Positions 16,150 through 25,819 are shown, counted from the first letter of the stretch. The stretch: 55,608 nucleotides of DNA from JACMMS01 sp043758775 (GCA_043758775.1 JAYVMU010000032.1:1-55608); one strand, 5' to 3'. The notes: generated by a model not told the origin, from the letters alone. A program made the numbers and translations.

Positions 16150-17670
16150 TTAGTGCTTGTCGCCACCTAACTCAATACTGTAACGCCAAAATTGATCTTC
16201 ATGTTCAAAAATCACTTTAGATTCTTTTGGGTCGCGGCTACCAGCGCGGTACTGGTGTAGTGGTTTGTTGTCCTGAGCCCAAGTTTTTACAATTGGATCA
16301 ACCAAGCGCCATTGTGCTTCCACTTCGCTGATGTGCAGGTATTGTGAAGGATCGCCTTCCATTAAATTCAACATCAATGTTTCGTATGAGTCAATAGTTT
16401 CATCGCCTTGATTACGTTGTGAGCCGCTAATACTCATGGTGCGGGTTGCGATGTCTAAACCAGGAATCTTAGATTCCATTTCGATTTTCACGCATTCTTG
16501 CGGTTGAATGTTGATGATGAGCCAGTTGTGATGTTGGCCCTGTTTCAATTCAATAGGGGCTTTCTTGAAGCGGATGGCAATTGCAGTATTACCTTCATGC
16601 ATACGCTTACCTGTGCGCACGTAGAAAGGCACGCCTTTCCAGCGAGGGCTGTCAATAAACAATTTAACTGCAGCATAAGTTTCTGTGATGCTTGAATCAA
16701 CGCCATCACGTTTTAACTCGTCTAAATAACCAGGTACTTTTTCAGCGTGACCATCGCCAGCTTCAACCTGACCTGCTGCGTATTGTGCACGAAATACTTG
16801 TTTATTGAAGTTGTTTAAATCGATTGGGCAGATAGATTCTAAGACCTTAATTTTTTCAGCGCGAATACTGTCAGGTGTAAAGTCTTTCGGTTTTTCCATT
16901 GCAACTAAAGCCATAGTTTGTAATAAGTGACTTTGAAACATGTCGCGCAGTGCACCAGTTGCATCGTAAAACGTGGTCCGCTCACCTACGCCCAGTGTTT
17001 CATTGTTAGTGATTTGCACATGATCAATATGCGTGTTATTCCAAAGTGGCTCAAAAATCGCATTGGCAAATCGTGTGAGCATGATGTTTTGAATTGCTGA
17101 TTTACCAAGGTAATGATCGATGCGGTAAATCTGACTTTCCTTAAGATGCTTGGTTATTTTTGCTTGCAAGTCTTGTGCGCTTTGTAAGTCTGTACCAAAT
17201 GGTTTTTCAATTAATACACGGCGCCAGTATTTGCTTTCGTCCAGCAAGCCTACGCCTGATAACTGCTCAACGACAGGGGCAAAGTCGGTAGGGCGCACAG
17301 AGAGGAAATAAGCGATGTTTTGTGGGAATACTTTTTCATCGCTTAACTTATTTTTCATGATGGTAAAAGCATTTGGATCTGTTGGTGAATTTGCATGGTA
17401 ATGGTTACGTGCAATAAAGCGTTTAAAAACTTCTTGATCATAGCCATTTTTGAATTTAGTATCGAGCATACCCTTGATGTCAGCCAGCCACGCCTCACGT
17501 GAGACTTCGCCACGGCCGACAGATAAAATTGCCATGTGTTCTGGCAAACGGCCAGCAGCATCTAAGCGAAACAAGCCTGGCATGAGTTTTACGCGTGATA
17601 GATTGCCACTTGCACCAAATAAAACAAGGGTGCAGGGGTCTATTTTTTTAGGCTCAGTAGTTTTCGTCAT
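16150..17670 (-). CDS. zwf: glucose-6-phosphate 1-dehydrogenase
   Basis: Zwf oxidises glucose 6-phosphate to 6-phosphogluconolactone with NAD(P). The 506-residue product has the cofactor motif LFGASGNLSRVKLMP near residue 18, the EKPFG block, and the substrate-binding RIDHYLGK. Length fits. The usual GASGD-L-A-K is here GASGN-L-S-R. In ribulose monophosphate methylotrophs this enzyme opens the dissimilatory cycle that burns formaldehyde-derived hexose to CO2. gnd lies 142 bp upstream on the same strand with a possible terminator between, and pgl faces away beyond it, so the three steps are encoded together but in separate units. Confidence 0.96.
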   Translation of the reverse strand: MTKTTEPKKIDPCTLVLFGASGNLSRVKLMPGLFRLDAAGRLPEHMAILSVGRGEVSREAWLADIKGMLDTKFKNGYDQEVFKRFIARNHYHANSPTDPNAFTIMKNKLSDEKVFPQNIAYFLSVRPTDFAPVVEQLSGVGLLDESKYWRRVLIEKPFGTDLQSAQDLQAKITKHLKESQIYRIDHYLGKSAIQNIMLTRFANAIFEPLWNNTHIDHVQITNNETLGVGERTTFYDATGALRDMFQSHLLQTMALVAMEKPKDFTPDSIRAEKIKVLESICPIDLNNFNKQVFRAQYAAGQVEAGDGHAEKVPGYLDELKRDGVDSSITETYAAVKLFIDSPRWKGVPFYVRTGKRMHEGNTAIAIRFKKAPIELKQGQHHNWLIINIQPQECVKIEMESKIPGLDIATRTMSISGSQRNQGDETIDSYETLMLNLMEGDPSQYLHISEVEAQWRLVDPIVKTWAQDNKPLHQYRAGSRDPKESKVIFEHEDQFWRYSIELGGDKH

Positions 17671-17751
17671 TTTCTAACCTTGTCTTTAATAATAGCTGAA
17701 TTATATGATTTATTTGATATATTGCTGATTAAGTTTATCGCTATAAAGCTG

Positions 17752-17782
17752 AAAGGCTACGCCCCATTAGAGCGCAGCCTTT
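17752..17782 (-). terminator. hairpin after gnd, probable terminator
   Basis: AAAGGCTaCGC pairs with GCGcAGCCTTT with one mismatch over a 9-nt loop. The T tract on the minus side is weak, so it may only attenuate reading into zwf. Confidence 0.5.
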
Positions 17783-17812
17783 TCCTGATTACTTAACCTA
17801 CGCTACTTAAAA

Positions 17813-18721
17813 TTAGTGCTTTTTAACAGCGTGGCCACCAAAACCATTGCGCATCATAGAGAGTAGCTTGAAGCTAAAGCCAGACGCATCTTGACTTCTG
17901 AATCGAGCTTGTAGTGCTGATGTAAGCACTGGTGCAGCCACACCTTGTTCAACTGATTCCATTACAGTCCAACGACCTTCTCCTGAGTCTGACACATATG
18001 GTGCTATGCCCGTGAGCGATTGGTCGTTCTTAAGTGCTTCAGCAGTTAAATCTAATAGCCAGCTACGGACCACTGAGCCATGGCGCCATAATTCGGTAAT
18101 TTTTGCCAAATCTAAATTAAACTCTTCTTTACCTTTGATCAAGTCTAGACCTTCAGCCATTGCTTGCATCATGCCGTACTCAATACCATTGTGTATCATT
18201 TTAGTAAAGTGGCCAGAGCCTACTGGACCAACATGTGCCCAACCATCAATAGCGTTTGGTGCTAAGGCTTGCAAGATTGGCGTTATTGTTGCACCAACTT
18301 CAGGTGATGCGCCTACCATTAGGCAGTAGCCGTTATCTAAGCCCCAAATGCCGCCGGATGTGCCAGAATCCATAAAGCCGATATCGTGCTCGGCCAACAT
18401 AACGCCACGACGTTGGCTGTGTTTATAGTTTGAGTTACCGCCATCAACAATGATGTCACCCTTGCTTAACATTGGGATTAAGTCTTTGATTTGATTTTCA
18501 GTGATTTCGCCAGATGGCAACATCAACCAGACAATTTTTTGACCTTCAAGTTTGCTTACTGCATCAGCCACTGAAGTGGAAGGAATCATACCTTCTTTGG
18601 CTGCAATATCGTTAACCACCTGTACATTAAAATCAAAACCAACGACTTCAATTTTGTGACGTAATAAGCGAGTTGCCATATTGCCACCCATTTTGCCAAG
18701 ACCAATCATTGCTAATTTCAT
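17813..18721 (-). CDS. gnd: 6-phosphogluconate dehydrogenase, short (NAD-type) form
   Basis: This enzyme decarboxylates 6-phosphogluconate to ribulose 5-phosphate. The 302-residue product is the short form (the classic NADP enzyme has about 470): Rossmann motif IGLGKMGGNMA, VDGGNSNY, SGTSGGIWGL, GPVGSGHFTKMIHNGIEYGMMQ with the catalytic lysine, and SDSGEGRW near the C-terminus. Short forms usually prefer NAD. It regenerates the formaldehyde acceptor precursor in the RuMP pathway. A modest AAGG ribosome binding site precedes the ATG. It is divergent from pgl across a 255-bp gap with a repeated decamer. Confidence 0.94.
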   Translation of the reverse strand: MKLAMIGLGKMGGNMATRLLRHKIEVVGFDFNVQVVNDIAAKEGMIPSTSVADAVSKLEGQKIVWLMLPSGEITENQIKDLIPMLSKGDIIVDGGNSNYKHSQRRGVMLAEHDIGFMDSGTSGGIWGLDNGYCLMVGASPEVGATITPILQALAPNAIDGWAHVGPVGSGHFTKMIHNGIEYGMMQAMAEGLDLIKGKEEFNLDLAKITELWRHGSVVRSWLLDLTAEALKNDQSLTGIAPYVSDSGEGRWTVMESVEQGVAAPVLTSALQARFRSQDASGFSFKLLSMMRNGFGGHAVKKH

Positions 18722-18801
18722 TTGTGTATTAACCTTTTATAGAGGGTTGTGAGCCGTCAGCCTTTTGGGCTAGACTAAATTCAGATAGTAATTATTTCAC
18801 G

Positions 18802-18824
18802 TTTTGCACAACAATTTTGCACAA
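18802..18824. promoter_or_regulatory. direct decamer repeat in the gnd-pgl divergent promoter region
   Basis: TTTTGCACAA occurs twice (18802-18811 and 18815-18824), 13 bp apart start to start, in the middle of the 255-bp gap between the divergent gnd and pgl genes. It could be a regulator site serving both, but no known motif was recognised. The rest of the gap is AT-rich without other clear signals. Confidence 0.4.
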
Positions 18825-18976
18825 TGACAGCATTATATCAAATACTGCACACCTATACAAAACCGCTTTCTTTACAGAGTGTCTGATTGTCGATGCTTAT
18901 TAAAAACAACCCGTATTTATGTCATAATTCGTGCAATTTTTCATTATTAAAGCAATTCATATTTTAAGGTAATCGT

Positions 18977-19663
18977 ATGACTAACAACTCCGCGGTACGC
19001 TGGCATAGCTTTACTTCACAAGATGCAATCAACCAGGCTGCTACTACCCGAATTTTACAGGCTGCCACTGAGGCAATTGTGCAACACGGCAGTTTTTTAA
19101 TCGTGCTGGCGGGCGGTTCTACGCCTAAAAACGTGTATATGCTTTTAGCCAAAGAGCAGGCGGATTGGGCCAACTGGCATGTGTATCACAATGATGATCG
19201 CTGTTTGCCAGTAGATGACGTGGAACGTAACAGTAAAATGGCGCGTGATGCCTGGCTAAATCATGTAGCCATTCCTACAAGCCAAATTCATGATATTCCA
19301 ACTGAGTTAGGCAATGTTGAAGGTGCAAAAGCCTATACAGAAACTTTACAAGGCGTGCCTACTTTTGATTTGGTTATTTTAGGCTTAGGTGAGGATGGCC
19401 ATACAGCAAGCCTGTTTCCAAACCAAATGATCGATAATACTGCAGATGCAGTACCAGTGTTTCATGCGCCAAAACCACCTGCAGACCGCGTGACGATGAG
19501 TGCAAAACGCCTTAACAATACACACGAAGTAATGTTTTTAGTAACAGGTACAGGCAAACAAGAAGCTGTGGACAAATGGCGTGCTGGTCATTCAATTCCT
19601 GCAACACTTATCAAGCCTGAGAACGGTGTGGATGTGTACTGTTTTGGAGTTAAGTTGGCGTAA
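18977..19663 (+). CDS. pgl: 6-phosphogluconolactonase
   Basis: Pgl hydrolyses the lactone made by Zwf. The 228-residue product of the DevB/SOL type shows LAGGSTPKNVY, the NDDRCLP block, and GLGEDGHTASLFP, which carry the substrate-binding and catalytic residues. AAGG lies ten bases before the ATG. It is followed within 20 bp by a strong bidirectional terminator. Together with zwf and gnd it completes the oxidative pentose phosphate branch in one locus. Confidence 0.95.
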   Translation: MTNNSAVRWHSFTSQDAINQAATTRILQAATEAIVQHGSFLIVLAGGSTPKNVYMLLAKEQADWANWHVYHNDDRCLPVDDVERNSKMARDAWLNHVAIPTSQIHDIPTELGNVEGAKAYTETLQGVPTFDLVILGLGEDGHTASLFPNQMIDNTADAVPVFHAPKPPADRVTMSAKRLNNTHEVMFLVTGTGKQEAVDKWRAGHSIPATLIKPENGVDVYCFGVKLA

Positions 19664-19680
19664 CTATTACAAATAAAATA

Positions 19681-19707
19681 AAAAAGCAGCCAATTGACTG
19701 CTTTTTT
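19681..19707. terminator. bidirectional terminator between pgl and apbC
   Basis: AAAAAGCAG and CTGCTTTTT form a stem with a CAATTG-centred loop, with A and T runs on the two sides, so it can stop both convergent genes. Confidence 0.85.
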
Positions 19708-19718
19708 ACTTCTTAAAC

Positions 19719-20807
19719 TTATGTATTTTGAATCACAATATTCGGGAACTTGCTGGTATGGTCCAGCGCTAATTGTGAAAGTTTAACTGCTGTAGTGCGT
19801 GCAATCTGTTTATAAATGGCTGCAATCTCGCTATCAGGGTTAGCTACCACGGTTGGTGTGCCGCTATCAGATTGCTCTCTAATTTGAATATCCAGCGGCA
19901 AGCTACCGAGTAAATCTACTTTGTAGTCTTGGCACATAGCCACTGCGCCACCTGCGCCAAAAATATGTTCTTCATGTCCGCAATTGCTGCAAATATGTGT
20001 GCTCATGTTTTCTACGATGCCTAAAATCGGGATGCCGACTTTTTCAAACATTTTTAAGCCACGGCGTGCATCAAGCAAAGCAATATCTTGTGGCGTTGTC
20101 ACAATTAAAGCGCCGGTGACAGGCACTTTTTGTGAAAGTGTAAGTTGAATATCACCCGTACCTGGCGGTAAATCTATCACCAGGTAATCTAAATCACGCC
20201 ATTTAGTGTCACGTAACAGTTGCTCTAACGCGCCTGTTACCATTGGTCCACGCCATACCATAGGTGTATCAACATCTACCAAAAATCCAATACTCATGGC
20301 TTGTATACCGTGCGCTTCCATCGGTTCTATGCTTTTGCCATCTGCACTATCTGGGCGGCCAGAAATGCCTAGCATCTGTGGTTGGCTTGGACCGTAGATA
20401 TCGGCATCTAAAATGCCGACTGATGCGCCTTCAGCTGCCAGTGCTAGCGCCAAGTTGACGGCGGTGGTTGATTTACCCACGCCACCTTTTCCAGAAGCAA
20501 TCGCGATAATATTTTTAACGTTTGGTAACAATGGTACACCGCGCTGTACGCTGTGCGACACGATGCGACTACCAATGTTGACCGTGACATTGCCGATGCC
20601 AGCTAATGTTTTTAGCTTAGCCTCAATCAGTTTTTGTATGAGTGCAAATTGGCTTTTAGCAGGATAGCTCAGCACAATATCAAGTGACACACTATTGCCA
20701 TCTAGCTTGATGTTTTTTGCTGATTTACTCGATACAAAGTCTTTGCCTGTGTTGGGGTCAATCACTTCTTTAAGTGCGTTTTGAATGTCTGATTCTATAA
20801 TTGCCAT
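19719..20807 (-). CDS. apbC: iron-sulfur cluster carrier protein ApbC/Mrp
   Basis: A P-loop ATPase that carries Fe-S clusters to apoproteins. The 362-residue product has an N-terminal MIP18-like domain (residues 1-80), the deviant Walker A GKGGVGKSTTAVNLA, DADIYGPSQP, the Walker B region LVIDLPPGTGD, and the cluster-binding pair in HICSNCG. Length is normal. It is divergent from metG with about 100 bp between them, a pairing common in proteobacteria. Confidence 0.95.
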   Translation of the reverse strand: MAIIESDIQNALKEVIDPNTGKDFVSSKSAKNIKLDGNSVSLDIVLSYPAKSQFALIQKLIEAKLKTLAGIGNVTVNIGSRIVSHSVQRGVPLLPNVKNIIAIASGKGGVGKSTTAVNLALALAAEGASVGILDADIYGPSQPQMLGISGRPDSADGKSIEPMEAHGIQAMSIGFLVDVDTPMVWRGPMVTGALEQLLRDTKWRDLDYLVIDLPPGTGDIQLTLSQKVPVTGALIVTTPQDIALLDARRGLKMFEKVGIPILGIVENMSTHICSNCGHEEHIFGAGGAVAMCQDYKVDLLGSLPLDIQIREQSDSGTPTVVANPDSEIAAIYKQIARTTAVKLSQLALDHTSKFPNIVIQNT

Positions 20808-20906
20808 GTGAATAATTGCCTGATTTGAGATTAAGATGATTTTAACTTATGTGAGCGCGCGTGTCTTTGTTAGAATAGCGTTTTAGAATGTAAAAGTATT
20901 GATTTT

Positions 20907-22994
20907 ATGACGCAAAACAGCCAACCAAATAATAAAATAGCCTTACGAAAAATGCTGGTAACTTCGGCGCTACCTTATGCTAATGGAAGCATACACCTTG
21001 GGCATTTAGTTGAGTATATCCAAACCGACATTTGGGTACGATTTCAAAAAATGCAAGGTCATACTGTACATTATGTATGTGCAGATGATACACATGGCAC
21101 ACCGATTATGCTGCGTGCCGAAAAAGAAGGCATCACTCCTGAAGTTTTAATTGAGCGCGTTCAAGCAGAACATCGTGCGGATTTTTCGGAATTTTTAGTC
21201 GAGTTTGATAATTACCACTCGACTAACTCACCTGAGAATAAAGAGCTGGCACAAACAATCTATCGTGCGCTTAAAGCCAACAATAAAATTGCGACCAAAA
21301 CTATTGAACAGTTTTTTGATCCAGTTAAAAATATGTTTCTGCCGGACCGCTTTATTAAAGGTGAATGTCCTAAATGTCATGCTAAAGATCAATATGGTGA
21401 TAGCTGTGAAGTGTGTGGTGCAACTTATAATCCAACCGAATTGATTAATCCGTTTTCTGCAGTTTCTGGCGCTGTGCCAGTGCGTAAAGAAACCGAGCAT
21501 TATTTCTTCAAGCTTTCAGAATGTGGCGACTTTTTGCGAGAATGGACGCGTTCTGGCACTTTGCAAAGTGAAGCTGCCAACAAGATGAATGAATGGCTGG
21601 GCGAAGTTGGTGAGAATAAATTATCTGATTGGGATATTTCGCGTGATGCGCCGTATTTTGGCTTTGAAATTCCCGATGCGCCAGGTAAGTATTTTTATGT
21701 GTGGCTAGACGCACCGATTGGTTACATGGCGAGCTTTAAGAATCTATGTACCAAAAATGGTTTAGATTTTGATGAGTATTGGAAACAAGACTCGACGACC
21801 GAGCTTTATCATTTTATTGGTAAAGACATCCTTTATTTCCATGCGTTATTTTGGCCCGCCACCTTGGAATATTCCGGCCACCGTAAACCAACTAGCGTAT
21901 TTGCCCATGGCTTTTTAACTGTTAATGGCGAAAAAATGAGTAAATCACGTGGCACGTTTATTACTGCGCGTAGTTACTTAGACCATATTAAAAATCCGGA
22001 ATATTTACGTTATTACTATGCCGCCAAACTCAACGGCAGCATGGAAGATATCGACTTGAACTTAGAAGATTTTGTTGCACGTGTTAATAGTGACTTGGTG
22101 GGTAAGTACATCAATATTGCAAGCCGTACAGCAGGTTTTATCAATAAATTTTTCGATGGAAAGCTTTTGCAAGCCAGTATGGCATCGTTATCTGAAAAAG
22201 CAGTTTCTCAAGGATTCCTGATTGCAGAAAGCTATGACAGTCGTAATTACGCCAAGGCCTTACGCGACATAATGGAGATTGCAGACAAGGTAAATGCTGA
22301 AATCGCACATGTGGCCCCATGGGCATTAGCAAAGGACGAATCTAAGCGCACGGAGCTACACGACATTTGTTCCAAAGCTATGCATGCTTTTTACACGCTA
22401 ACCATTCTATTACAACCTGTATTGCCTGCAATTGCTTGCAAAATCGCGAAAGATTTTTTCGGCATGGAAAGGGATTTTATATGGGATGATCTGAATCATT
22501 TCCCTCAATCCATTGATATCTACCAACACCTTATTACACGAATTGAAACCAAGAGTGTTGAGGCCATGACTGAAGCCAACAAAGATAGCCTACCACCCCA
22601 ACAAGCAGAACCAGCAAAAACACCAGTAAAGGCGGCAGCCACTACAGTAACGACAAATGAAGGTGCTTACATTAGTATTGATGACTTCACTAAAGTGGAT
22701 TTACGCATCGCTAAAATCGTGAATGCCGAGCATGTAGAAGGCGCTGAAAAATTGTTAAAGCTCACATTGGACATTGGTGAAGCAACGACGCGTCAGGTAT
22801 TTGCTGGGATTAAATCCGCCTATGATCCTGCCACACTGGTCGGTCGTTTAACTGTGATGGTAGCGAACTTAGCGCCACGTAAAATGAAATTTGGTATGAG
22901 TGAAGGTATGGTATTGGCAGCTAGCGATGAGCAGGGTGGGCCATTTATACTGGCACCAGATGTTGGTGCGCAGGCGGGAATGAGAGTCAAATAA
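20907..22994 (+). CDS. metG: methionyl-tRNA synthetase
   Basis: MetG charges tRNA-Met. The 695-residue product is the long dimeric form: HLGH signature near residue 31 (ALPYANGSIHLGHL), the zinc knuckle CPKCHAKDQYGDSCEVCG, the KMSKSRG loop, an anticodon-binding helical domain, a Q/P/A-rich linker, and the C-terminal tRNA-binding domain (FTKVDLRIAKIVNAEHVEG). It has its own promoter in the gap shared with apbC and ends before a 15-bp perfect terminator stem. Confidence 0.97.
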   Translation: MTQNSQPNNKIALRKMLVTSALPYANGSIHLGHLVEYIQTDIWVRFQKMQGHTVHYVCADDTHGTPIMLRAEKEGITPEVLIERVQAEHRADFSEFLVEFDNYHSTNSPENKELAQTIYRALKANNKIATKTIEQFFDPVKNMFLPDRFIKGECPKCHAKDQYGDSCEVCGATYNPTELINPFSAVSGAVPVRKETEHYFFKLSECGDFLREWTRSGTLQSEAANKMNEWLGEVGENKLSDWDISRDAPYFGFEIPDAPGKYFYVWLDAPIGYMASFKNLCTKNGLDFDEYWKQDSTTELYHFIGKDILYFHALFWPATLEYSGHRKPTSVFAHGFLTVNGEKMSKSRGTFITARSYLDHIKNPEYLRYYYAAKLNGSMEDIDLNLEDFVARVNSDLVGKYINIASRTAGFINKFFDGKLLQASMASLSEKAVSQGFLIAESYDSRNYAKALRDIMEIADKVNAEIAHVAPWALAKDESKRTELHDICSKAMHAFYTLTILLQPVLPAIACKIAKDFFGMERDFIWDDLNHFPQSIDIYQHLITRIETKSVEAMTEANKDSLPPQQAEPAKTPVKAAATTVTTNEGAYISIDDFTKVDLRIAKIVNAEHVEGAEKLLKLTLDIGEATTRQVFAGIKSAYDPATLVGRLTVMVANLAPRKMKFGMSEGMVLAASDEQGGPFILAPDVGAQAGMRVK

Positions 22995-23006
22995 GGTGTT
23001 GTAAAT

Positions 23007-23042
23007 ATAATCAAAATCCCCGCTGATGGGGATTTTGATTAT
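23007..23042. terminator. bidirectional terminator between metG and pyrF
   Basis: A perfect 15-bp stem (arms 23007-23021 and 23028-23042) with a 6-nt loop separates the convergent metG and pyrF genes; the AT-rich outer ends provide T-rich tails on each strand. Confidence 0.85.
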
Positions 23043-23045
23043 CGA

Positions 23046-23780
23046 TTAATTTTGGTATTGTTTGATGTCTTGCACAATTTTTCTTAGCGCATTAAGAGGG
23101 TCTTGTGCTTGCGTGATTGGCCTGCCAATGACTAGGTAGCTGGCACCACGGTTGAGTGCATCCTGCGGCGTTACAACGCGTGATTGATCATCTGGCTTGG
23201 CATTCGCAGGCCTGATGCCTGGCGTGACTAGGCAAAAATCTTGACCAAGTTTTAGCCTAAGTGTTTGCGCTTCCATCGCAGAACATACTACGCCATCTAA
23301 GCCTGACTGTTGTGTGAGTATGGCGAGATCGAGCACTTGCTCGGCAATCGTTTTGTTAATACCCAGTTGGTTAAACGTTTCCTGATTCATGCTTGTGAGT
23401 ACCGTAACCGCAATTAAATAGGGATTATGATTGCTTTTATCCACACCTTCACGCGCGGCTTGCATCATCGGTACGCCGCCACTGGCGTGCACATTCAGCA
23501 TCCACACACCAAGGTTGCTCGCTGCCATGCAGGCTTTTGCTACAGTATTGGGGATATCGTGGAATTTAAGATCTAAAAATAGTTTGAAACCTTTGTTAAT
23601 AATGGTTTCGACTAATTGTGGGCCTGCGGCAGTAAACAGTTCTTTGCCAATTTTGAGCTTGCACAGGCTAGGGTCAAGTTGGTCTACTAAAGCTAGTGCG
23701 CTTTTTGCATCTGCATAATCTAGGGCGACGATGATCTTTGAATCAGGTGTTGTGGGATTAGGATTTTTTGAAGCTATCAT
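23046..23780 (-). CDS. pyrF: orotidine 5'-phosphate decarboxylase
   Basis: PyrF makes UMP from OMP. The 244-residue beta/alpha-barrel product has IIVALDYADAKSA at the start, the catalytic DLKFHDIPNTV and the phosphate-binding TPGIRP and IGRPIT loops. The ATG overlaps the stop of lapB by 4 bp, so it is translationally coupled at the end of the ihfB-lapA-lapB-pyrF run, an order also seen in E. coli (lapB-pyrF). Confidence 0.95.
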   Translation of the reverse strand: MIASKNPNPTTPDSKIIVALDYADAKSALALVDQLDPSLCKLKIGKELFTAAGPQLVETIINKGFKLFLDLKFHDIPNTVAKACMAASNLGVWMLNVHASGGVPMMQAAREGVDKSNHNPYLIAVTVLTSMNQETFNQLGINKTIAEQVLDLAILTQQSGLDGVVCSAMEAQTLRLKLGQDFCLVTPGIRPANAKPDDQSRVVTPQDALNRGASYLVIGRPITQAQDPLNALRKIVQDIKQYQN

Positions 23781-24958
23781 TTGTTAGGCGTTTCACTGGG
23801 CTCAGAAGGTAAAGATTCCCAAGCATTACAAGCTGGGCATTGCCAATGGTATTGCTTGGCACGGAAGCCGCATTGGTCGCAGTAATAGGCGCGGCGGTTG
23901 CCAATTGCATTACGTACGGTTTGTTGCATGAGTTGCAAATCTTGCTGGTTGACCTGTGAGCGTGGGCTGTCATCCATCGCACGCGCTTGCAGCAATTGGT
24001 CTAGTGTTTGTAAGCTAGGTTTACGGATTAATTCATTGCGTGCCAGTTTTGCCGCATTTTCTGCGCCTTGTTCGGCTAGTGTGGCTTCGTATAAGGCCGT
24101 AAGCAAGGAAGGCAGTTTGTATGTCTCGGCATAGTCGCTAAGTTGGGTTAAGCCATCGTCGAGTTTTTTTAATGCGCGGTAACTTTTCAGCAGCTTTGTT
24201 GCTACCAAGCCTAGATATTCAGGCTGCTGAAACTCTATGCGTTTCCAGTAGGAGATAGCGGCACGATGTGCACCCGCTTCTGCTTCTATGTCACCTAACA
24301 TGACATTGGCACGCACGCAGTTTTTGTTAGCATCCAGCGCTAAACTTAGTTCGTGCCCGGCACTATGTGTATCCCCCGTTAAAATTGAACTCATGGCCAT
24401 TTCACAATAATACTGTCCAATTTCTTTTCTAAAAGGCACGCCAGATAAACGCTCTAATTCGGTGGCAGTTTCAATAGCGCACGCCCACTCACGTTCACGC
24501 ACATAAATTTCTAACAACGCGCGTAGCGCAGGTTGACGGTAACGGTGGTCATCAAGTGATTTAAATAGTTCTTCAGCGCGGTCATACAAACCAGCTTTAA
24601 GGTAATCTTGCGCCAACTCAGCTCTAACTGCCCGTTTTTGTGGCTCAGCCAGTTCTTTGTTATCGAGTAAATCTAAGTGTAAATGAATTGCACGATCTAC
24701 TTCACCCGTGCGTCTAAACAGGCTACCTAGTGCAAAATGAAGCTCTAATGATTCTGAATTAACTCGCACTGCTTCGCTAAATGCTTCAACCGCTTTATCT
24801 GGCTGGTCTGCAATAAGAAAGTTAAGGCCTTTAAAGTAAGCCACGGGTAAGGTGGTTGATTCTGATAGTAGTTGTTTGATGTCAACGCGTGCAGCTAGCC
24901 AGCCCAAAGTGAAAAACAAGGGTAGGGTGAGTAGCCACCAATATTCAAATTCCATCAT
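23777..24958 (-). CDS. lapB: LapB (YciM), lipopolysaccharide assembly regulator
   Basis: LapB sits in the inner membrane and adjusts lipopolysaccharide synthesis by presenting LpxC to FtsH. The 393-residue product has one N-terminal membrane helix (WWLLTLPLFFTLGWLAAR), a run of TPR repeats over about residues 40-340, and a C-terminal rubredoxin-like knuckle with two CxxC pairs (YYCDQCGFR, WQCPACNAW). Length matches E. coli LapB. It lies between lapA and pyrF, as in enterics. Confidence 0.93.
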   Translation of the reverse strand: MMEFEYWWLLTLPLFFTLGWLAARVDIKQLLSESTTLPVAYFKGLNFLIADQPDKAVEAFSEAVRVNSESLELHFALGSLFRRTGEVDRAIHLHLDLLDNKELAEPQKRAVRAELAQDYLKAGLYDRAEELFKSLDDHRYRQPALRALLEIYVREREWACAIETATELERLSGVPFRKEIGQYYCEMAMSSILTGDTHSAGHELSLALDANKNCVRANVMLGDIEAEAGAHRAAISYWKRIEFQQPEYLGLVATKLLKSYRALKKLDDGLTQLSDYAETYKLPSLLTALYEATLAEQGAENAAKLARNELIRKPSLQTLDQLLQARAMDDSPRSQVNQQDLQLMQQTVRNAIGNRRAYYCDQCGFRAKQYHWQCPACNAWESLPSEPSETPNK

Positions 24959-24976
24959 AAGATTTATTGTTAGTTG

Positions 24977-25216
24977 CTAGTTTTTAATTGTTAGTTTTGA
25001 AAGTTGTTTTCTTTGTTGCAGTATCAGCGGCATGCAAGTTAACAAACCAATGACTACACCACCAAATAAGGCACTCAGTAGCATCAAATAAAGCGGTGCG
25101 CGCCAAATAAAGCCCAAGTAATAATGCAAATCGATGACTTGTGTATTTTTAATTGAGAAGCTCAGTAAAAATATAAAAGCGCATAGACTAAATAATATGG
25201 TCACAATTTTTTTCAT
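24977..25216 (-). CDS. lapA: LapA-like membrane protein (DUF1049)
   Basis: A 79-residue protein with two membrane helices (IVTILFSLCAFIFLLSFSI and APLYLMLLSALFGGVVIGLLT) and a short basic C-terminal tail, matching LapA/YciS. It is probably the partner of LapB, 18 bp downstream. It is separated from ihfB by a terminator and about 160 bp of AT-rich DNA that should carry its promoter. Confidence 0.85.
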   Translation of the reverse strand: MKKIVTILFSLCAFIFLLSFSIKNTQVIDLHYYLGFIWRAPLYLMLLSALFGGVVIGLLTCMPLILQQRKQLSKLTIKN

Positions 25217-25374
25217 TAACCCATTTTACCTAAGCAAAACAAGCTAGGCTAATAGTTTGTTGTTTTAGATGATTCGAATTTTATTCTGTAGTGACTCATT
25301 CATATTAGCGTAGGTGAATGCACAGTTGTATCTAGAATAGAAAATCGCAAGCAGGTAATAGTGAAAGTCATAAA

Positions 25375-25403
25375 AAAACGGCATATCGTGGATATGCCGT
25401 TTT
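25375..25403 (-). terminator. terminator of ihfB
   Basis: A 13-bp perfect stem (AAAACGGCATATC / GATATGCCGTTTT) with a 3-nt loop is followed on the minus strand by seven T residues. It closes the rpsA-ihfB unit before lapA. Confidence 0.9.
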
Positions 25404-25451
25404 AGTATTACTCATGAACAAGTGTTTTTTTAATGCTTTGCTTAAAATGTC

Positions 25452-25745
25452 TTAACTAGCCACTGTAGCAAAATCAACTCGGTCACGTAACTCTTTGCCA
25501 GCTTTAAAGTGCGGTACATGTTTTTCAGGTACTTGCACTTTGCTGCCAGTTTTAGGGTTACGACCCAAACGAGGTGGGCGGTAATTTAAACTAAAGCTGC
25601 CAAAGCCTCTAATTTCAATGCGCTCACCTTTAGCTAAATTGTCACCCATCGCGTCAAGAATGGCTTTTACTGATAATTCAGCATCCTTGACCACGAGTTG
25701 CGGGAAACGCTCTGCCAGTAAGGTAACTAGCTCAGATTTAGTCAT
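25452..25745 (-). CDS. ihfB: integration host factor beta subunit
   Basis: IhfB pairs with IhfA to bend DNA at specific sites. The 97-residue product begins MTKSELVTLLAERFP and contains the DNA-binding arm region GFGSFSLNYRPPRLGRNPKTG. Length is standard. It follows rpsA after 74 bp, the order found across proteobacteria. IHF is expected to act at the two sigma-54 promoters seen elsewhere in this window. Confidence 0.96.
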   Translation of the reverse strand: MTKSELVTLLAERFPQLVVKDAELSVKAILDAMGDNLAKGERIEIRGFGSFSLNYRPPRLGRNPKTGSKVQVPEKHVPHFKAGKELRDRVDFATVAS

Positions 25746-25819
25746 AATGTATATGCCTTTTTTATTTCTTTATATCTAGCTGTTTGACTATTTATTAATC
25801 TAACTTCAGATAAACAAAC

